From Pseudaminobacter sp047739745 (GTDB lineage Bacteria > Pseudomonadota > Alphaproteobacteria > Rhizobiales > Rhizobiaceae): 64,000 nucleotides of DNA. Below, piece after piece: positions 7,909-17,381 of the stretch. The position numbers were made by a program, and so were the translations under genes. The stretch's first letter is position 1. Each line of letters starts with the position of its first letter. The notes under the pieces are model-generated. The model made no database searches. It had not been told where the DNA came from and worked only from the letters and a program-made list of their open reading frames with translations. Location of the stretch: positions 38,119 to 102,118 of the forward strand of contig NZ_JBLLVA010000018.1 in assembly GCF_047739745.1 (NCBI RefSeq), given 5' to 3'.

Positions 7909-9201
7909 ATGGGTGTTGAGGTAAGCCGTCTGTCGAACGGCCTGACGGTCGCCACCGAAACCCTTCCAAGTATCGAATCCGTCGCATTGGGTGTCTGGGT
8001 CAAATCCGGCGCACGCAACGAGCGCGACGACGAACATGGAATGGCCCATCTTCTCGAGCACATGGCGTTCAAGGGTACAAGCACCCGCAGTGCCTTCGAC
8101 ATAGCCTCGGAAATCGAGAATGTCGGGGGCGAAATCAACGCCGCCACCAGCGTCGAGACGACCTCGTTCTACGCGCGCGTGCTTGCCGACGATGTGCCGC
8201 TGGCGATGGACCTGCTTTCCGACATCCTGACCGACTCCACCTTCGATCCGGAGGAGCTGGAGCGCGAGCAGAACGTCATCCTTCAGGAAATCGGCGCCGC
8301 CCACGACACGCCCGATGATGTCGTGTTCGACCATTTCACCGAGACGGCTTTCCGCCACCAGACGATCGGGCGCTCGATCCTGGGCACCGCTGAGACCGTC
8401 AAATCATTCACGTCGAAACAGCTCCATGCCTTCATGGAGCGGCAATATGGCGCCGACCAGATGGTGGTGGTGGCCGCCGGCGACATAAAGCACGATGCGT
8501 TCGTGCGCGATGTCGAAAAACGGCTCGGGCATTTCCGCGCCAAATCCGAAAACGTCGTGCCGCAATATGCCCAATATGTCGGCGGCGAATTCCGCGAGCA
8601 CCGCGATCTTCAGGATGCGCAGATTGTGCTCGGATTCGAGGGTCGCGCGTATCATGTGCGCGATTTCTACGCCTCGCAGGTGCTCTCGATGATCCTCGGC
8701 GGCGGCATGTCCTCGCGCCTCTTCCAGGAGGTGCGTGAAAAGCGCGGCCTTTGCTATTCCGTCTATGCGTTCCACTGGGGCTTTTCGGACACCGGCATTT
8801 TCGGCGTTCATGCCGCGACCGGACAGGGCGATATCGACAAGCTGATTTCCGTCATCATCAACGAACTGGAGCGGGCGGGACAAAACATCTCGCAAGAGGA
8901 ACTGAACCGCGCGCGGGCACAATATCGCGCCGGGCTCATCATGTCGGGCGAAAGCGCATCGAGCCGCGCCTCGCAGATCGCCCGCCAGCTTCTGCTTTTC
9001 GGACGGCCGGTTCCGAAGGAAGAATTGGTGGAGCGGCTTTCGGCGTTGACGGTCGATCGCCTGACCGATCTTTCCTCTCGCCTGTTCTCGACCAAGCCGA
9101 CCGTCACCGCGGTCGGACCGGTGGGCACGCTTCCCTCCTATGAGGCAATCCGCGACGCGCTGCCGCGCGCCGATAACGGCCTGAACAAACTGGCCGTTTG
9201 A
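7909..9201 (+). CDS. M16 family zinc metallopeptidase (processing-peptidase-like)
   Basis: The 430-residue protein has the inverted zinc motif HLLEH at 47-51 and the distal ligand Glu127 (LEREQNVILQEI), so it is a catalytic-type subunit. The Gly-rich loop GGGMSSRLFQEVREKRGL (about 264-281) is characteristic of mitochondrial processing peptidase beta and bacterial PqqL/YmxG-like relatives. No signal peptide is visible, so it is likely cytoplasmic. Alphaproteobacterial members are often proposed as ancestors of MPP. The natural substrate is unknown. Confidence 0.9.
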   Translation: MGVEVSRLSNGLTVATETLPSIESVALGVWVKSGARNERDDEHGMAHLLEHMAFKGTSTRSAFDIASEIENVGGEINAATSVETTSFYARVLADDVPLAMDLLSDILTDSTFDPEELEREQNVILQEIGAAHDTPDDVVFDHFTETAFRHQTIGRSILGTAETVKSFTSKQLHAFMERQYGADQMVVVAAGDIKHDAFVRDVEKRLGHFRAKSENVVPQYAQYVGGEFREHRDLQDAQIVLGFEGRAYHVRDFYASQVLSMILGGGMSSRLFQEVREKRGLCYSVYAFHWGFSDTGIFGVHAATGQGDIDKLISVIINELERAGQNISQEELNRARAQYRAGLIMSGESASSRASQIARQLLLFGRPVPKEELVERLSALTVDRLTDLSSRLFSTKPTVTAVGPVGTLPSYEAIRDALPRADNGLNKLAV

Positions 9202-9217
9202 GCCCGCGTCACAGGCG

Positions 9218-9814
9218 ATGTTTGCATTACCGTTCTTCCGCCGCGACTCTCCGGCGCTGAAAGGTGATCGCATTACGCTGAGGCTGCCTGAATCGCGCGA
9301 TTATCGGGAATGGGCGGCACTGCGAGCTGAAAGCCGGACCTTCCTGGAACCGTGGGAGCCGAAATGGGCAGCGGACGAGCTGGGGCGGCCGGCGTGGCGC
9401 GCACGGCTGATGCGCTACCGCGAGGACTATGCCAATGGCAGCTCCATCGCATTCTTCATATTCGAGAATGCATCTGGCAGGCTCGTCGGCGGCATCACCA
9501 TCGGCAATATCCGCCATGGCGTGGCGCAGAGCGGGCAGATCGGATACTGGATAGGCGAGCGTTTCGCCGGCCGCGGGTTCATGCGCGAAGCGCTGGTGCT
9601 GATCTCGCACTATGCGTTCGATACGCTAAGGTTGCACCGGATCGAGGCTGCCTGTATTCCCGACAATGCGCGTTCTATCCGCGTGCTTGAAAAAGCCGGA
9701 TTTCAACGCGAAGGACTGTTGCGATCCTATCTGAGGATCGCCGGAACCTGGCAGGACCACTACCTTTACGCCCTGATCGCGGAGGATCGGCGGGGCGTCA
9801 CGACAAAGGGCTGA
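9218..9814 (+). CDS. GNAT N-acetyltransferase, RimJ/RimL type
   Basis: This 198-residue GNAT protein has the acetyl-CoA loop around GERFAGRGFMREAL and the typical C-terminal CIPDNARSIRVLEKAGFQREG of the RimJ/RimL (Acetyltransf_3) group. Relatives acetylate ribosomal protein N-termini or small molecules. The specific target is not evident. It follows the M16 gene by 16 bp and precedes the GGDEF-EAL gene by 3 bp, so the four genes thrC-M16-GNAT-GGDEF/EAL may share a transcript. Confidence 0.87.
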   Translation: MFALPFFRRDSPALKGDRITLRLPESRDYREWAALRAESRTFLEPWEPKWAADELGRPAWRARLMRYREDYANGSSIAFFIFENASGRLVGGITIGNIRHGVAQSGQIGYWIGERFAGRGFMREALVLISHYAFDTLRLHRIEAACIPDNARSIRVLEKAGFQREGLLRSYLRIAGTWQDHYLYALIAEDRRGVTTKG

Positions 9815-9817
9815 TTA

Positions 9818-12706
9818 TTGGCGTATTTCATTTCGATCGAGCGCCTGTTGGCCTTCGCTCTCGCGGCTATCCTCAGCCTGTGCACCCTCTCGTCGGCATT
9901 CGCCATCGAGCCGATCAAGATCGCGCGCGACGACGTGGCGCTGGATCTTTCCGGCGCGGTCGAGATCTATCGCAACCAGGGCGAAAACTTCCAGGTCTCA
10001 ACGGCGCCCGGTCCCGACGGAATCGTGCGGCGCATCGAGGTGGAAGCCAATGATGCGCGCTCCACCGGCGACTGGGCGGTGTTCGCGCTGGCCAACACCA
10101 CCGAACAGCAGATCGACCGGCTGATCGTCGCCCCCCATTTCCGTCTGGTGAACTCCGGCCTCTTCTGGCCCGATCTGGGCTCGAGCCGCATCGCGGCCAT
10201 CACGCCGAGCGAAGGCTTCGCCCTCGACCGTCAGGCCAGTTCCGACGCCGACGTCTTTCTGGTGACGCTGAATCCCGGTTCCGTCGTCACCTTCATCGCG
10301 GAACTCGCCTCGCCAAAACTGCCGCAGGTCTATCTGTGGGACCCCGAGCCCTACAAGGACTCAGTCAATTCCTATACGCTTTACCGGGGCATCGTGCTCG
10401 GCATCTCCGGCCTTCTGGCGCTGTTCCTGACCATCCTGTTCGTCGTCAAGGGCACATCGATGTTTCCGGCGACCGCAGCGCTGTCATGGGCCGTCCTTGC
10501 CTATATCTGCGTGGATTTCGGCTTCCTCAACAAGTTGATCGAGATTTCGCCCGGCAACGAGCAGATATGGCGAGCAGGCGCCGAGGTGGCGTTGGCGGCG
10601 ACGCTGGTGATGTTCCTGTTTGCCTATCTCAATCTCAATCGATGGCATGGCAATTTCAGCTATGGCGCATCGGTGTGGATCTTCGGCCTGCTGCTGATCG
10701 CCGGCGTCGCCGTCTTCGATCCGGCTGTTGCCGCCGGCATTGCGCGGTTCTCCTTCGCCGCCACCGCCGTCGCCGGTCTCGGGCTCGTCATATTCCTTGG
10801 CATTCGCCGCTATGACCGCGCAATCATGCTGATACCCAGTTGGGCGATGGTGCTGCTCTGGCTCTGCGGCTCCTGGATGGCCGTCACCGGCATGGTGGAC
10901 AACGACATCGTCCAGCCGGCGCTCGGCGGCGGTCTCGTGCTGATCGTGCTCCTGATCGGCTTCACCATCATGCAGCACGCCTTTGCGGGCGGTGCGCTGC
11001 ATCAGGGCCTGTTCAGCGATCTGGAGCGCCGGGCGCTGGCGGTCGCCGGTTCCGGCGATACCGTGTGGGATTGGGACGTGATGCGCGACCGGGTCGTCAC
11101 CCGCCCCGACGTCAGCCTGCAGCTTGGTCTGGAGCCTGGCAGTCTGGGCGGCCCGGCTCGCAACTGGCTGCCGGTGCTTCACGCCGACGATCGCGACAAT
11201 TTCCGCACCACGCTTGACGTTATCCTCGAACATCGGCGTGGGCGGGTGACGCAGAATTTCCGCCTGCGCGGCGCGGACGGCCACTATCACTGGTTCCTGC
11301 TGCGGGCGCGCCCTGTCATCGGCTCGGATGGCGAGGTGATGCGTTGCGTGGGCACTCTCATCGACGTGACCGAGCAGAAGAAGTCCGAGGAGCGCCTGCT
11401 TCACGATGCCGTGCACGACAATCTGACCGGTCTGCCCAACCGCGAATTGTTCATAAACCGTCTGGAGGCGATCATCTCGATCGCCAAGACCGAGGACAAG
11501 GTGCGGCCGACGGTATTCGTCATCGATATCGACCGCTTCAAGCACGTCAACGACAGCCTTGGTATTTCGGCCGGCGACACCATCCTCCTGACCATCGCGC
11601 GGCGTCTGCATCGCCTGCTGAAGCCGAAGGATTCCCTCTCGCGCCTTGCCGGCGACGAGTTCGCGCTGATGCTGCTGTCCGAACAGGACCCCGCCAGCAT
11701 CGCGGCCGTGGCCGATGCGATCAAACAGGCGATCTGCTCGCCGATCACATTCGCCAGGCGCGAAATCGTGCTCACAGCTTCCATCGGCCTGATTACCTGG
11801 ACGGCCGCCCACACCTCCGCCGAAGACGCCGTCAAGGACGCCGAACTGGCAATGCATCAGGCAAAGCGGTTCGGCGGCGACCGTATCGAGCCGTTCCGGC
11901 CTGCCTTCCGTTCGGTGGGCACCGACAGGCTGCAATTCGAATCGGATCTGCGCCGCGCAATTGAGCGCAAGGAATTCTCGCTCGCCTACCAGCCCATCGT
12001 GCGCCTGGAAGACAGGAGCGTAGCCGGCTTCGAGGCGCTTCTGCGCTGGGACCATCCGCGTCGCGGGCCGATACCGCCGTCGGACTTCATTCCGATCGCG
12101 GAAAGTTGCGGGCTGATCGTCCAGCTCGGCCTGTTCGCCATGCAGCGCGCCGCCGAAGACCTGGCAAGCTGGCAAAAGCAGATCAGCGACGCGCCGCTTT
12201 CGGTCTCGGTCAACCTCTCAAGCCGCCAGCTTATCCGCCGCGATCTGGTCAACGACGTCCGCTCGGTCGTGGCAAGGGCCAATCTGAAGGCGCGCTGCTT
12301 CCGGCTGGAGCTCACCGAATCTCTGGTGATGGACAATCCCGAGCAGACCGCTCATGTGCTGGCCAAACTCAAGCAGTTGGGCATCGGCCTGTCGCTCGAC
12401 GATTTCGGCACCGGCTATTCGTCCCTGTCATATCTCACGCGCTTTCCCTTCGACACGATCAAGATCGACAAGAGCTTCGTCGACGACGCCTCGCCGAAGC
12501 GCGCTGTTCTGCTGAAATCCATGATCAACATGGCGCATGAACTCGGCATGTCGGTCGTAGCCGAGGGCGTGTCCGATGAAAGCGATGCGCTTCAGTTGCG
12601 CCAGATGGGCTGCGAATATGTGCAGAGCTTCATGTTCGGCACGCCGATCCCCGGCGATCAGGTGCTCAAACTGCTGAAGGAGCAGTACCCGCTCGCTCAG
12701 GCGTGA
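9818..12706 (+). CDS. Membrane-bound PAS-GGDEF-EAL cyclic-di-GMP protein
   Basis: The 962-residue protein starts at TTG (9818), 3 bp after the GNAT stop. It has an N-terminal signal-like helix (about 7-28) and a periplasmic beta-rich region to about 185. A block of roughly seven hydrophobic helices (about 190-390, 7TMR-DISM-like) follows, then a PAS domain (about 405-525), GGDEF (about 535-690) and EAL (about 710-955). The GGDEF signature is AGDEF at 611-615, a tolerated variant of uncertain activity. EAL keeps EALLRW (739-744), ELTES, DDFGTGYSSL, KIDKSFV and AEGV, so phosphodiesterase activity is likely. Its 3' end overlaps the converging yqgE gene by 10 bp. Confidence 0.9.
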   Translation: MAYFISIERLLAFALAAILSLCTLSSAFAIEPIKIARDDVALDLSGAVEIYRNQGENFQVSTAPGPDGIVRRIEVEANDARSTGDWAVFALANTTEQQIDRLIVAPHFRLVNSGLFWPDLGSSRIAAITPSEGFALDRQASSDADVFLVTLNPGSVVTFIAELASPKLPQVYLWDPEPYKDSVNSYTLYRGIVLGISGLLALFLTILFVVKGTSMFPATAALSWAVLAYICVDFGFLNKLIEISPGNEQIWRAGAEVALAATLVMFLFAYLNLNRWHGNFSYGASVWIFGLLLIAGVAVFDPAVAAGIARFSFAATAVAGLGLVIFLGIRRYDRAIMLIPSWAMVLLWLCGSWMAVTGMVDNDIVQPALGGGLVLIVLLIGFTIMQHAFAGGALHQGLFSDLERRALAVAGSGDTVWDWDVMRDRVVTRPDVSLQLGLEPGSLGGPARNWLPVLHADDRDNFRTTLDVILEHRRGRVTQNFRLRGADGHYHWFLLRARPVIGSDGEVMRCVGTLIDVTEQKKSEERLLHDAVHDNLTGLPNRELFINRLEAIISIAKTEDKVRPTVFVIDIDRFKHVNDSLGISAGDTILLTIARRLHRLLKPKDSLSRLAGDEFALMLLSEQDPASIAAVADAIKQAICSPITFARREIVLTASIGLITWTAAHTSAEDAVKDAELAMHQAKRFGGDRIEPFRPAFRSVGTDRLQFESDLRRAIERKEFSLAYQPIVRLEDRSVAGFEALLRWDHPRRGPIPPSDFIPIAESCGLIVQLGLFAMQRAAEDLASWQKQISDAPLSVSVNLSSRQLIRRDLVNDVRSVVARANLKARCFRLELTESLVMDNPEQTAHVLAKLKQLGIGLSLDDFGTGYSSLSYLTRFPFDTIKIDKSFVDDASPKRAVLLKSMINMAHELGMSVVAEGVSDESDALQLRQMGCEYVQSFMFGTPIPGDQVLKLLKEQYPLAQA

Positions 12707-13305
12707 CCGGCATCCTGGCTGAGATGAGCGAGATTGACGCCGATGGAGGCGAGTATCCGATCGTATTTCCGCTCGATATCGCCGTCGAAAAGCAGGTCGG
12801 GCTTCGCCGGACAGGTCAGCCATCCGTTCTGCGCGATCTCGCTTTCGAGCTGGCCTGCCCCCCAGCCCGCATAGCCCAGCGCCATCAGCGCATGGCGGGG
12901 CCCACGTCCGGCGGAGATCGCCCGCAATATATCCACTGTCGCGGTCAGGCAGATTTCGTTCGAGACCGGCAGCGAGGATTCAACCGTATAGTCGTCGGTG
13001 TGAAGCACAAAGCCGCGGCTGCGGTCCACCGGGCCGCCGTTGCGCACGACGAAATCGCGTGCCGACGCAGGCAGCCGGATCGCCTCCTGCTCGTCCAGAA
13101 TGCCAAGCTGAACCAAAAGATCGGGAAACAGGACCTGCTGTGACTGGTTGATGATCAGGCCCATCGCCCCTTCATCGCTGTGGGCGCACACATAAATGAC
13201 CGCCCGCGCGAACCGGTCGTCCTTCATGCCCGGCATGGCAATCAGGAACTGGTCGTCGAGAAATCCGCGCGCGGCGGCGGACTTTTTCTGGCGCAAAAGG
13301 TCCAT
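12697..13305 (-). CDS. YqgE/AlgH family protein
   Basis: The 202-residue protein has the conserved DDRFARAVIYVCAHSDEGAMG region, MGLIINQ, and GYAGWGAGQLE near the C-terminus, all typical of DUF179 (YqgE/AlgH). The biochemical role is unknown; AlgH was historically linked to alginate regulation in Pseudomonas. The C-terminus overlaps the converging GGDEF-EAL gene by 10 bp. The gene is divergent from the DsbD-like gene. Confidence 0.9.
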   Translation of the reverse strand: MDLLRQKKSAAARGFLDDQFLIAMPGMKDDRFARAVIYVCAHSDEGAMGLIINQSQQVLFPDLLVQLGILDEQEAIRLPASARDFVVRNGGPVDRSRGFVLHTDDYTVESSLPVSNEICLTATVDILRAISAGRGPRHALMALGYAGWGAGQLESEIAQNGWLTCPAKPDLLFDGDIERKYDRILASIGVNLAHLSQDAGHA

Positions 13306-13452
13306 ATGTGGAGCGTAACGCGTTTTTTGTACGCTTTAAAGCCACGCTTTGGTGAAATTGATGCAATCTGAGCGCGCCGCTTTCACGAGAAAATGATGCT
13401 ATCCGGATATCAACACGGTTGCGAAATGGCGCAGGAGCAATCAAATCGAGCC

Positions 13453-14259
13453 ATGATACGCCTTGCAACCATCGTTTCCTGCCTTGCCAGCCTTATTTGT
13501 GTCACCGGCCCGGCTTTCGCCGCCTCCACCGACTGGGTCGAAACAGAAGGCGGGCGGCTGCGACTGGTGACCGCAGGCGCGCCGGATGAGCAGGGTCGGC
13601 TGATCGGTGCTCTCGACATCGAGCTCAAGCCCGGCTGGAAGACCTATTGGCGCGATCCGGGCGACGCCGGTGTTCCGCCTACTATCGAAATCACCGCAAG
13701 CACCAATATTGCCCGAGCGGATTTCGAGTTCCCCGCCCCGCAACGTCAGGATGACGGCTATTCGAAATGGGCGGGCTATGCCCAACCGATTGCGCTGCCA
13801 GTGACGTTTCAACTCGCTTCGCCACAGGAACCGGCGTTGATCAAGGCGGAAATCTTCCTGGGCATCTGCCAGTCCATCTGCATTCCCGTGAGCGCGAGGC
13901 TGACGCTCGATCCGGCGAACGATCCGACCAGCGCTGAAGATGCAGAACTGGTTTCAGCGGCGGTCAAGGCGCTGCCTGAAGCCGCTAGGGCGGATTTCGG
14001 CGCCGTTCTTGTCGAGAAAGGTGAAGACAGGCTGATGGTCGAGGCGAAATTCACTGGCGATCCGAATTCGGCGGATTTCTTCATCGCCGGCATCGACGGT
14101 TATTCGTTCGCGACGCCCGAACGGCTGAGCAAGGACGGCAAGACGCTGTTTTCCGTGGAGATCCTGAACCGCCCGACCGATGTTCCCGCAGGCGACGGCA
14201 TTCCCTACACGCTGGTTACGCCGGCTGGCGCCGTAAGTGGAACGTTGCCTTACATGTGA
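13453..14259 (+). CDS. Periplasmic protein with DsbD N-terminal-like domain
   Basis: This gives 268 residues from the ATG at 13453, where a clean signal peptide begins (MIRLATIVSC..., cleavage after AFA). In-frame ATGs at 13393 and 13426 would add a hydrophilic extension before the leader and are less likely. The mature part matches the immunoglobulin-like DsbD N-terminal domain and has a paired GICQSIC cysteine motif in the expected place. It lacks the DsbD membrane and thioredoxin domains. Stand-alone proteins of this kind are common in Rhizobiales and are presumed to pass electrons to periplasmic partners. It lies upstream of a peroxiredoxin on the same strand. Confidence 0.8.
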   Translation: MIRLATIVSCLASLICVTGPAFAASTDWVETEGGRLRLVTAGAPDEQGRLIGALDIELKPGWKTYWRDPGDAGVPPTIEITASTNIARADFEFPAPQRQDDGYSKWAGYAQPIALPVTFQLASPQEPALIKAEIFLGICQSICIPVSARLTLDPANDPTSAEDAELVSAAVKALPEAARADFGAVLVEKGEDRLMVEAKFTGDPNSADFFIAGIDGYSFATPERLSKDGKTLFSVEILNRPTDVPAGDGIPYTLVTPAGAVSGTLPYM

Positions 14260-14342
14260 AAGGCAATCTGCCCTGCCTGTTGCCCTTGCCGTGGTGAACC
14301 GGTACCCCACCTTTGCCCAAATGCAATTGATTGAGGTGTAGA

Positions 14343-14828
14343 ATGACGATTTCCGTTGGTGAGCGACTGCCCGATGCGACCTTCAAGACCATGACAGCGG
14401 ACGGCGCCAAAGCCGTCGACACGGCCGAGATATTTTCGGGCAGGAAGGTGGTGCTTTTCGGCGTGCCCGGCGCCTTCACCCCGACATGCAGCAACAACCA
14501 TCTGCCCGGCTTTCTCGAAAACCGTGACGCAATCCTGGCGCGCGGCGTCGACACGATCGCCGTTGTGGCGGTCAACGACCATTTCGTCATGGGCGCATGG
14601 GAAAAGTTCACCGGCGGCGAAGGAAAGCTGCTCTACCTGGCAGACGGCAATGGTGATTTCGTCCGCGCTGCCGGCCTCGAAGCCGATCTCAGTGGCGGCG
14701 GTCTCGGGCTGCGCTCCAAGCGATTCTCGATGATCGTCGACGACGGCAAGGTCACAGCGCTGAACATAGAGGATGCACCCGGACAGGCTGTGGAATCGGG
14801 TGCCGCAAGACTCCTGGAACAGCTCTGA
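14343..14828 (+). CDS. Peroxiredoxin, Prx5 type
   Basis: This 161-residue protein has the peroxidatic site PGAFTPTCSNNHLPGF, with the reactive Cys in PTCS. It belongs to the atypical Prx5/AhpE-like class that reduces hydrogen peroxide and alkyl hydroperoxides using glutathione or thioredoxin. The ATG at 14343 is preceded by GAGG. A TTG four codons upstream is less likely. The gene ends 3 bp before the converging rnhA stop, leaving no room for a terminator between them. Confidence 0.93.
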   Translation: MTISVGERLPDATFKTMTADGAKAVDTAEIFSGRKVVLFGVPGAFTPTCSNNHLPGFLENRDAILARGVDTIAVVAVNDHFVMGAWEKFTGGEGKLLYLADGNGDFVRAAGLEADLSGGGLGLRSKRFSMIVDDGKVTALNIEDAPGQAVESGAARLLEQL

Positions 14829-14831
14829 CGA

Positions 14832-15338
14832 CTATCTGCCTGACCAGACCTTCTTCGTCCGGCTTTTTTCAGCCATGGGCGCGGCCGCTGCGGGTCGCGC
14901 CGGTTTGAAGGGCGCCATGCCCATGCGCGCAAGCTCGTCGGCCCGCTCATTTTCGGGATGGCCGTTGTGGCCTTTCACCCAATGCCAGGTGATGTCATGG
15001 CGCTTGCGCGCCTCATCGAGTGCCTGCCACAGCTCAGCGTTTTTCACCGGTTTCTTGGCTGCCGTCTTCCAGCCATTGCGCTTCCAGCCCTCGATCCAGC
15101 CGTTGATGCCGTCCTTGACGTAGTTGCTGTCGGTGTAGAGATCGACCGCGCAAGGCCGCTTCAACGCGTTCAAGGCTTCGATTGCCGCGGTCAGTTCCAT
15201 GCGGTTGTTGGTGGTTTCCGCTTCGCCGCCCGACAGTTCCTTGGTTACGCCGTTGAAGCGCAATATCGCACCCCATCCCCCCGGGCCTGGATTGCCCGAA
15301 CATGCGCCGTCGGTGAAAACCTCGACCGTCTTCGTCAT
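14832..15338 (-). CDS. rnhA: Ribonuclease HI
   Basis: The 168-residue enzyme degrades the RNA strand of RNA:DNA hybrids. All four catalytic carboxylates are visible: Asp10 (FTDGACSGNPGPGG), Glu48 (NNRMEL), Asp70 (YTDSNYV) and Asp134 (ERADELARMG). An Ala/Pro/Lys-rich tail of about 25 residues follows the fold. The start at 15338 overlaps the thrB stop by 4 bp (ATGA), which supports it over upstream in-frame starts. It is the last gene of the leftward ispH-thrB-rnhA run. Confidence 0.96.
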   Translation of the reverse strand: MTKTVEVFTDGACSGNPGPGGWGAILRFNGVTKELSGGEAETTNNRMELTAAIEALNALKRPCAVDLYTDSNYVKDGINGWIEGWKRNGWKTAAKKPVKNAELWQALDEARKRHDITWHWVKGHNGHPENERADELARMGMAPFKPARPAAAAPMAEKSRTKKVWSGR

Positions 15339-16297
15339 TTCAGGCCATACTCCGAAGCCGAAGCGATCTGACGGTGGAACCGCACCCGTCGAATGTATTC
15401 CATCGGATCGCGCTTCTGCACCAGCGCTCCATCGGGGATCGTCAGCCAATCATAAAGCCGTGTCAGCATGAAACGAAGCGCCGAGCCATGCGCCAGAATC
15501 GGCAGCGCCTGACGTTCCGCCTCGCTCAGCGGCCGCACAGCCTGATAGGCCGCCAGCAGCGCCGTGCCCTTGGTCAGGTTGAAGGAATAGTCCTTCTCGA
15601 AGCACCAAGCGTTCAAGCAGGTCGCAAGATCGTAGGCGTAAAAGTCGTTACAGGCGAAATAAAAGTCGATCAGGCCCGACAGCCGACTTCCAAGAAAAAA
15701 CACGTTGTCCGGAAAAAGGTCGGCATGAATGATGCCGGCCGGCAAGTCCGTCGGCCAGCTTCGCGTAAACTCGGCGAAGTCGGCATCCACTTCGGCTGCA
15801 AGCCCCGGCTCGACCTCATCGGCGCGAGCACGCGAGCCATCCCACAACTTCCGCCAGCCTGCAATATCGAGCGAATTGGCGCGCGACAGCGGGAAATCCA
15901 TGCCGGCGATATGAAGATCGGCCAGCGCCTTACCAACCTCGCGGCAGTGCTGGACGGTGGGGCGGCGCATCCACATGCCTTCCAGGAAGGTGATGAGAGC
16001 GGCCGGGCGGCCGGCGAGCTGCCCTACGATAGTGCCGTCGTTGCGATGCACCGGCAGCGGGCATGAAATGCCCTTCTTCGCCAGGTGATCCATGAGCCCG
16101 AGGAAGAACGGCAAGTCCGTCTTGTCGACGCGCTTTTCATAAAGCGTCAGAATGTAGGAGCCGCTCGAAGCATGAAGCAGGAAATTGGAATTTTCCGAGC
16201 CCTCCGCGATACCCTTGTAAGAGAGCAGTTCGCCGACGGCGTAATCCTTCAGGAAAGCCTCGAGTTCGCCTTCCGTGACATCCGTATAGACTGCCAT
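15335..16297 (-). CDS. thrB: Homoserine kinase (ThrB, choline-kinase-like fold)
   Basis: The 320-residue protein starts MAVYTDVTEGELEAFL. It belongs to the APH/choline kinase-like homoserine kinase family of alphaproteobacteria and pseudomonads, not the GHMP family. The catalytic loop is GIIHADLFPDNVFF and the Mg-binding segment is LIDFYFACND. It phosphorylates homoserine for threonine synthase (thrC at 6491). Its start overlaps the ispH stop by 1 bp (TAATG) and its stop overlaps rnhA by 4 bp, so the three are translationally coupled. Confidence 0.95.
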   Translation of the reverse strand: MAVYTDVTEGELEAFLKDYAVGELLSYKGIAEGSENSNFLLHASSGSYILTLYEKRVDKTDLPFFLGLMDHLAKKGISCPLPVHRNDGTIVGQLAGRPAALITFLEGMWMRRPTVQHCREVGKALADLHIAGMDFPLSRANSLDIAGWRKLWDGSRARADEVEPGLAAEVDADFAEFTRSWPTDLPAGIIHADLFPDNVFFLGSRLSGLIDFYFACNDFYAYDLATCLNAWCFEKDYSFNLTKGTALLAAYQAVRPLSEAERQALPILAHGSALRFMLTRLYDWLTIPDGALVQKRDPMEYIRRVRFHRQIASASEYGLK

Positions 16298-17307
16298 TAT
16301 GCCGTTCCGTTGACGAAGGCCATGTCGGCGGCGGTGAGTTCGACGTCGCGAAGCACGCGCATGACAGGAAAATCTTCCGTTTCCGTCGCCGTGACCGCGA
16401 GATCCACCGATACGTCGAAACGGGCACGGAACGCATCGATGATCTCCTCCACGATGATCTCGGGTGCCGATGCACCGGCCGACAAGCCAAGCGTCGAAAT
16501 CTCGCCGATCTCGTCCCACGGAATCTCGGAGGCTCGCTGCACCAGAAGCGCCATTCTGGCTCCGGCGCGCTCGGCGACTTCGACCAGGCGGCGTGAATTC
16601 GACGAATTGGGCGCCCCGACGATGAGGAACAGGTCCGCGCCGGGCGCGGTTTCCTTCACCGCTTCCTGGCGGTTGGTGGTGGCGTAGCAGATCGATTCGG
16701 CGGCCGGTGCCTTCATCGCGGGAAAGCGCTGCTGTAGCGCCCGGATGAGACCGGCGGTGTCCTCGACCGACAATGTCGTCTGCGTCACGAAGCCAAGCGC
16801 TTCGGGATCGGCAGGCGCGAAGGCCGCAACATCCGCCTCTGTCTCGATCAGGGTGACCGCCCCGTCCGGCAGTTGGCCCATGGTGCCGATCACCTCCGGG
16901 TGGCCGGCGTGGCCGATCAGCAGCACGTGACGGCCGAGCCGCTGATGCCGCATCGCCTGCTTGTGGACCTTAGACACCAGCGGGCATGTCGCATCGAGAT
17001 AAAAGAGGTGGCGCGCCACGGCATCGGCCGGAACCGATTTCGGTACGCCATGCGCCGAAAACACCACCGGGCACTCGCGATGCTCCGGCGGAATCTCGTG
17101 CAGTTCCTCAATGAACACCGCGCCAAGATTTTGCAGCCCCTCGACCACGTAGCGGTTGTGAACGATCTCATGGCGCACATAGACCGGCGCGCCATACTTC
17201 TTCAGCGCCAGCACCACGATCTGAATGGCGCGGTCAACGCCGGCACAGAAACCGCGCGGCTGGCAGAGCCGCATTGTCAAAGGTGGCTTGGAGGATAGTT
17301 CAGGCAT
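16297..17307 (-). CDS. ispH: 4-hydroxy-3-methylbut-2-enyl diphosphate reductase IspH
   Basis: The enzyme (336 residues from MPELSSKPPL) catalyses the last MEP step, producing IPP and DMAPP. The [4Fe-4S] cysteines are Cys21 (PRGFCAGVDRA), Cys108 (DATCPLV) and Cys207 (ICYATTNRQ), and the substrate loop GAPNSSNS is present. An in-frame ATG 34 codons upstream exists, but the extension is not IspH-like. It sits downstream of surf1 with a 74-bp gap. Confidence 0.96.
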   Translation of the reverse strand: MPELSSKPPLTMRLCQPRGFCAGVDRAIQIVVLALKKYGAPVYVRHEIVHNRYVVEGLQNLGAVFIEELHEIPPEHRECPVVFSAHGVPKSVPADAVARHLFYLDATCPLVSKVHKQAMRHQRLGRHVLLIGHAGHPEVIGTMGQLPDGAVTLIETEADVAAFAPADPEALGFVTQTTLSVEDTAGLIRALQQRFPAMKAPAAESICYATTNRQEAVKETAPGADLFLIVGAPNSSNSRRLVEVAERAGARMALLVQRASEIPWDEIGEISTLGLSAGASAPEIIVEEIIDAFRARFDVSVDLAVTATETEDFPVMRVLRDVELTAADMAFVNGTA

Positions 17308-17381
17308 GGCTTCCGCTCTTTCGATAGGGCCGACATGATGTCTGCACCCCCCTTCTGTCAAGGCGGGAGGCGCATTCGGCG

